9,327 nt of DNA from Eshraghiella sp050874365 (GTDB lineage: Bacteria; Bacillota; Clostridia; Lachnospirales; Lachnospiraceae), in assembly GCA_050874365.1 (NCBI GenBank), contig JBNMKN010000073.1, positions 1 through 9,327 of the forward strand, in the 5' to 3' direction. Position numbers and translations under genes: made by a program. Positions 6,766-9,327 of this stretch are shown piece after piece. Each line of letters opens with the position of its first letter. The first letter of the stretch is position 1. The notes beneath the pieces were generated by a model. That model was not told the origin of the DNA and made no database searches. It saw only the letters and a list, made by a program, of their open reading frames with translations.

Positions 6766-7479
6766 ATGAAAGAACAGCTTTACTCTATTCCGGTTAATGA
6801 TGCATTTGCTGCCGACTGCGAATGTCCTGTATGTCAGATGTATCATAAGCTTGAAACAGATTCAGTGGAATATACAATGGGACCAAGTTATATGGAGGAT
6901 GATACAAGAGCACTCACGGACGCAAAGGGTTTTTGCAGCAAGCATATTAAGATGGTATATGAACAGGACAACCGCCTCGGTATGGCGTGGGTTATGAAAA
7001 CTCATTTTGATAAGACAATCAATGATATTAAGAAGGCAATGCCTTCAGGTCCGGCAAAACTTATTAAAAAAGGAATTTCAGACTCTCCCCTTATTAAATA
7101 TATTGATAATCTTGACAACTCATGTTTTGTGTGCGACAGAATCAATAATTTCTTCGACCAGTATGTTGACACAATCTTCTTTCTCTGGAAAAAAGATGAT
7201 GAGTTCAAGGAGAAATTCAAATCAGCAAAGGGCTTTTGTACCCCTCATTACAGCCTGCTTCTGAAGAAAGCCGCTTCACATCTTAAGGGTGATGACCTTG
7301 AGGCTTTTGTTGGAATCCTTAACAATATGTATATCACCAATATGGAGCGTGTCAGGGATGACCTCGCATGGTTCATTAATAAATTTGATTACAAATACCA
7401 GAACGAACCTTGGTACAATGCCAAGGATTCGGTAATCCGCTCGTTAGTAAAGACTAACGGGGTAATATTGGATGAGTAG
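6766..7479 (+). CDS. Cys/His-rich protein of unknown function (possibly DUF6062 family), two putative metal-binding half-sites
   Basis: 237 residues with no signal peptide or membrane segment, so probably cytosolic. The sequence has two similar halves. The first has C18-E-C20-P-V-C23 and, 34 residues on, KGFC57SKH60. The second has C120-F-V-C123 and, 35 residues on, KGFC158TPH161. This CxxC...GFCxxH pattern repeated at a shift of about 100 residues suggests two zinc or other metal sites from an internal duplication. It has no redox or catalytic signature I recognise. From memory it resembles DUF6062 of Clostridia; that name is tentative. The ATG at 6766 has an ideal AAGGAGG (6753-6759), and a terminator follows at 7505-7534, so it is a single-gene unit. 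It is divergent from a MocR regulator that probably controls it. Roles in metal or thiol sensing are speculation. Confidence 0.88.
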   Translation: MKEQLYSIPVNDAFAADCECPVCQMYHKLETDSVEYTMGPSYMEDDTRALTDAKGFCSKHIKMVYEQDNRLGMAWVMKTHFDKTINDIKKAMPSGPAKLIKKGISDSPLIKYIDNLDNSCFVCDRINNFFDQYVDTIFFLWKKDDEFKEKFKSAKGFCTPHYSLLLKKAASHLKGDDLEAFVGILNNMYITNMERVRDDLAWFINKFDYKYQNEPWYNAKDSVIRSLVKTNGVILDE

Positions 7480-7504
7480 GGAATAATATATGTGAATGAT
7501 AGGG

Positions 7505-7534
7505 TGCGGCAGCCTGTAGGGGTTGCCGTATTTT
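7505..7534 (+). terminator. Rho-independent terminator of the 237-aa gene
   Basis: A 10-bp stem TGCGGCAGCC (7505-7514) / GGTTGCCGTA (7521-7530), including two G-U pairs, with a 6-base loop followed by TTTT (7531-7534). It lies 26 bases after the stop. The opposite strand has no T-run, so it probably does not serve the convergent toxin gene, which has no clear terminator of its own here. Confidence 0.8.
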
Positions 7535-7545
7535 CAAATAAATTA

Positions 7546-8457
7546 TTAAAACATTCCGCTATCTGCAATACTCAGTAAGGCTTCTATAGCTACATCATAT
7601 TCCACAGGTTGATTTTGAAAATAAGAGGTTATTTCATAATAATCTGTTTTAAATATACCTTTATCCACTATTTCATGTAATAATACCGGTATATCAACAT
7701 CTGCTTTGGCAGACGGACAAATGCTCATACCTGCTCTGATTTCCCTGACATTCTTTACAAGCTCCTTAAATGAATTATCCAATGCAATTCTTGGAAGAAT
7801 CATGTAAATATCATAAATATGTCTTGAATAACGTACAGTTTTACCCTCTAAATAATAATCACATATTGCAAATACCTTATCAACAAGAGTTCTGTCAATA
7901 CTTTGAACCTTCATCATAAACGGATATAAATCATATTCATTAACTATTTCAGCATTTTCTTTCATAAGATATTCATACACATAGCTCTCAACAGGCAGTT
8001 CTACTGTAGGAAAAGAAACAGATGACAAAGACACTTCCATTTTAACACCTTGAATAAGTCTTTTATCCAAATCAGAACCATCAACTGCATCATATGAAAA
8101 GGTGTAGCAATTATAATCACGTCTGCTTTTTGCATTATTCCAATCTATAATCGGCATGCCAAGCTCATCGCTAATTCCTGATATTATTTCATTTTTTAAG
8201 TGTTTTCTCATGGTCTGGGATAGTTTATCTGAAAAGGCAATATCTATATCCTCAGAAAATCTGTCGATGGCATGATGGCACTTAGATAATGACGTTCCAC
8301 CTTTAAAAACACAATCCGGGCATTTTAGGGATAATTCCTTCAATATCAAAGTCACATAGTAATCCTTTTCAATAATAGGAACTACTATCCCCAAATCATC
8401 CGCCGCAGAAATAATAACTTCCCTGAACAGCTCTTTATCCTCATGCAAATACATCAT
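7546..8457 (-). CDS. AbiEii/AbiGii-type nucleotidyltransferase, toxin of an AbiE type IV toxin-antitoxin system
   Basis: 303 residues of the DNA polymerase beta-like nucleotidyltransferase superfamily. Motif I is FKGGTSLSK (51-59), followed by the metal-binding pair SEDIDIAF with Asp70 and Asp72. VKMEVS (138-143) probably forms the next strand. Late family motifs are RTLVDKVFAICDYY (189-202) and SRHIYDIYMI (211-220). Described AbiEii toxins arrest growth (relatives such as MenT modify tRNA ends) and abort phage infection; the target here is unknown. All visible catalytic residues are present, so it should be active. The start is at ATG 8455-8457 or the adjacent ATG 8452-8454; GAGG upstream fits the second slightly better. 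It overlaps the antitoxin gene by 17 bases, implying translational coupling. Confidence 0.88.
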   Translation of the reverse strand: MMYLHEDKELFREVIISAADDLGIVVPIIEKDYYVTLILKELSLKCPDCVFKGGTSLSKCHHAIDRFSEDIDIAFSDKLSQTMRKHLKNEIISGISDELGMPIIDWNNAKSRRDYNCYTFSYDAVDGSDLDKRLIQGVKMEVSLSSVSFPTVELPVESYVYEYLMKENAEIVNEYDLYPFMMKVQSIDRTLVDKVFAICDYYLEGKTVRYSRHIYDIYMILPRIALDNSFKELVKNVREIRAGMSICPSAKADVDIPVLLHEIVDKGIFKTDYYEITSYFQNQPVEYDVAIEALLSIADSGMF

Positions 8458-9061
8458 ACAGCCTCATTTCATATATATATTTATATACTTTATCCGGGAA
8501 CAGCGATATATACTTATCAATATCGGCTCTTTTTATACCAATTCTCCTGATATACTCCGCTATCCGCTCCCCTGCATAGGTTATATCATCATCCACATAT
8601 TGCTCAAAGTCTTTAAGCAAATCCAATAATTGTAATATATTGCTATTCTCCACAGTAACCTCAGTGCGGGGTTTTCTGAGAATAATTCTTTGGTTTCTGA
8701 TGCTGGTCTCACGAAACTTTGAGCTTGCCTTATTGGTAACAATTTCTATGGTTACCGGAACCTGGGTTGTTAATCCAAGCTCATTGGCAAAAGAATACCC
8801 TGAGTAATATCCATATATACTGTTTTTACCGGCAATGTATTTACACTTTGCAACGTCTCTTGGAGATATTGCAACTCCTCCTTTTAATCTTGACTGCCCT
8901 TTAATGTAGTATACACCTGTATCATACCGTTCAATTTTCCCTGAATCACACAACACCTTAAACATCTGTCTTAAATTAGTATCGGTAACAGGCAAATCTA
9001 TATCAGCCAAAAATATCGGTTCATTGGTTATATAATTCTTTTGCAAATATTCTAGCAACAT
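8441..9061 (-). CDS. AbiEi-like antitoxin / transcriptional regulator (DUF6088-like)
   Basis: 206 residues, first gene of the toxin-antitoxin operon. Residues about 1-56 look like a winged helix: LLEYLQKNY, ITNEPIFLADI, TDTNLRQMFKVLCDSGKIERYDTGVYY, where a helix is followed by a KIERY...GVYYI wing. A second domain follows, with GYYSGYSFANELGLT (84-98) and VPVTIEIVTNKAS (101-113), the pattern of AbiEi/DUF6088 proteins. Known AbiEi proteins neutralise the toxin without forming a stable complex with it and repress their own promoter. The ATG at 9059-9061 has GGGAG 6 bases upstream. Its last 17 bases overlap the toxin start. The partner is the nucleotidyltransferase, so the assignment rests on both fold and neighbour. 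Confidence 0.83.
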   Translation of the reverse strand: MLLEYLQKNYITNEPIFLADIDLPVTDTNLRQMFKVLCDSGKIERYDTGVYYIKGQSRLKGGVAISPRDVAKCKYIAGKNSIYGYYSGYSFANELGLTTQVPVTIEIVTNKASSKFRETSIRNQRIILRKPRTEVTVENSNILQLLDLLKDFEQYVDDDITYAGERIAEYIRRIGIKRADIDKYISLFPDKVYKYIYEMRLYDVFA

Positions 9062-9083
9062 AATATCTCCCTCTAACGTTTTT

Positions 9084-9097
9084 TAACTATATAATTA
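9084..9097. promoter_or_regulatory. Imperfect palindrome in the toxin-antitoxin leader, possible operator
   Basis: TAACTATATAATTA is a palindrome at 12 of 14 positions. It lies between the predicted start site (about 9107) and the antitoxin ribosome binding site, where an autorepressor could act. The A/T-rich content makes chance occurrence likely. Confidence 0.25.
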
Positions 9098-9113
9098 CAT
9101 TTTTGTTATATTG

Positions 9114-9143
9114 ATAATAGTGTATCTGTGTCAGATTTGTCAA
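9114..9143 (-). promoter_or_regulatory. Predicted promoter of the AbiE-like operon
   Basis: On the minus strand, a perfect TTGACA (9138-9143), an 18-base spacer and TATTAT (9114-9119), giving a leader of about 45 bases. The cassette therefore carries its own promoter. Confidence 0.65.
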
Positions 9144-9212
9144 CCCTGGGTTCTGTTATTATCTCCCCACTCCGCACCCTTATTCCATGCTTTTTACAAT
9201 CTTACCACTAAA

Positions 9213-9253
9213 AAATGCCGTCAAAGCCAAAATCTCAGGCTTTAACGGCATTT
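9213..9253 (-). terminator. Strong terminator for a minus-strand gene beyond the right edge
   Basis: A 16-position stem: AAATGCCGTCAAAGCC (9213-9228) with GGCTTTAACGGCATTT (9238-9253) and a 9-base loop. The single odd pair is a G-U wobble in minus-strand RNA but an A-C mismatch in plus-strand RNA. The minus strand runs into six U (complement of the A-run before 9216). Both facts show it serves a minus-strand gene entering from the right. Confidence 0.85.
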
Positions 9254-9271
9254 AAAATTCATATAATTTTT

Positions 9272-9325
9272 TTAATTATTATCTGATGATTTGTAAGTAA
9301 AGATATTAGTTCTGCTCAAGGTCTC
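9272..9325 (-). CDS. Possible C-terminal end of a gene entering from the right edge
   Basis: One minus-strand frame is open from the window edge to TAA at 9272-9274, giving 17 residues ending TYKSSDNN. It stops about 19 bases before the strong minus-strand terminator, as expected for a terminal gene. The other two frames close within the last 27 bases, so the true stop could be one of those instead. Too short to identify. Confidence 0.3.
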   Translation of the reverse strand, partial: ETLSRTNIFTYKSSDNN

Positions 9326-9327
9326 AT

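Noticed and set aside
6655..6846. 63-codon minus-strand frame upstream of the MocR start
   Set aside because: It covers both divergent promoters and the start of the 237-aa gene; its protein has no coherent pattern.
9144..9212. Stretch upstream of the toxin-antitoxin promoter checked for an attachment site, tRNA end or direct repeat
   Set aside because: Nothing recognisable; no repeat of it was seen on the other side of the cassette.
9216..9287. Short ATG-initiated plus-strand frame starting inside the right-hand terminator
   Set aside because: Its codons are simply the hairpin arms, and there is no ribosome binding site.
1..9327. CRISPR array, tRNA, rRNA, insertion sequence or riboswitch
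   Set aside because: No repeated spaced units, cloverleaf, transposase motif or recognisable aptamer was seen on either strand by eye.

Overview
The window looks like a chromosomal segment of a low-GC Gram-positive anaerobe of the class Clostridia, most likely Lachnospiraceae. The evidence is an AT-rich sequence, strong AGGAGG-type ribosome binding sites, a CIRCE (HrcA) operator upstream of groES, and small family proteins typical of that group. This placement comes from recognising sequences by eye, not from a search.

The left half (1-4939) is core genome and all on the minus strand. In transcription order it holds ogg (DNA glycosylase with an 8-oxoguanine glycosylase-type active site), CIRCE-groES-groEL, a strong terminator, a 174-aa two-helix membrane protein of unknown function, and guaB (IMP dehydrogenase), which runs off the left edge. 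The membrane gene and guaB each appear to have their own promoter.

The middle (4940-7540) holds a 59-aa membrane/acidic-tail protein on the plus strand, divergent from ogg. Its stop codon overlaps, tail to tail, that of a MocR-type (GntR-aminotransferase) regulator on the minus strand, and one hairpin spans both stops. The MocR gene is divergent from a 237-aa Cys/His-rich protein of unknown function with two similar putative metal-binding half-sites. The two divergent promoters share one palindromic TTGTACAA as their -35 element.

The right part (7546-9143) is an accessory cassette on the minus strand: an AbiEi-like antitoxin followed, with a 17-base overlap, by an AbiEii nucleotidyltransferase-type toxin, with its own promoter. 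It lies between a terminator serving the plus-strand gene on its left and a strong terminator serving a minus-strand gene beyond the right edge. No tRNA, rRNA, CRISPR array, insertion sequence or prophage gene was seen.

The most distinctive features are the MocR/Cys-His gene pair with interlocked promoters, the AbiE-type toxin-antitoxin pair, the shared-stop bidirectional terminator, and the unusual position of CIRCE upstream of the only good groESL promoter.
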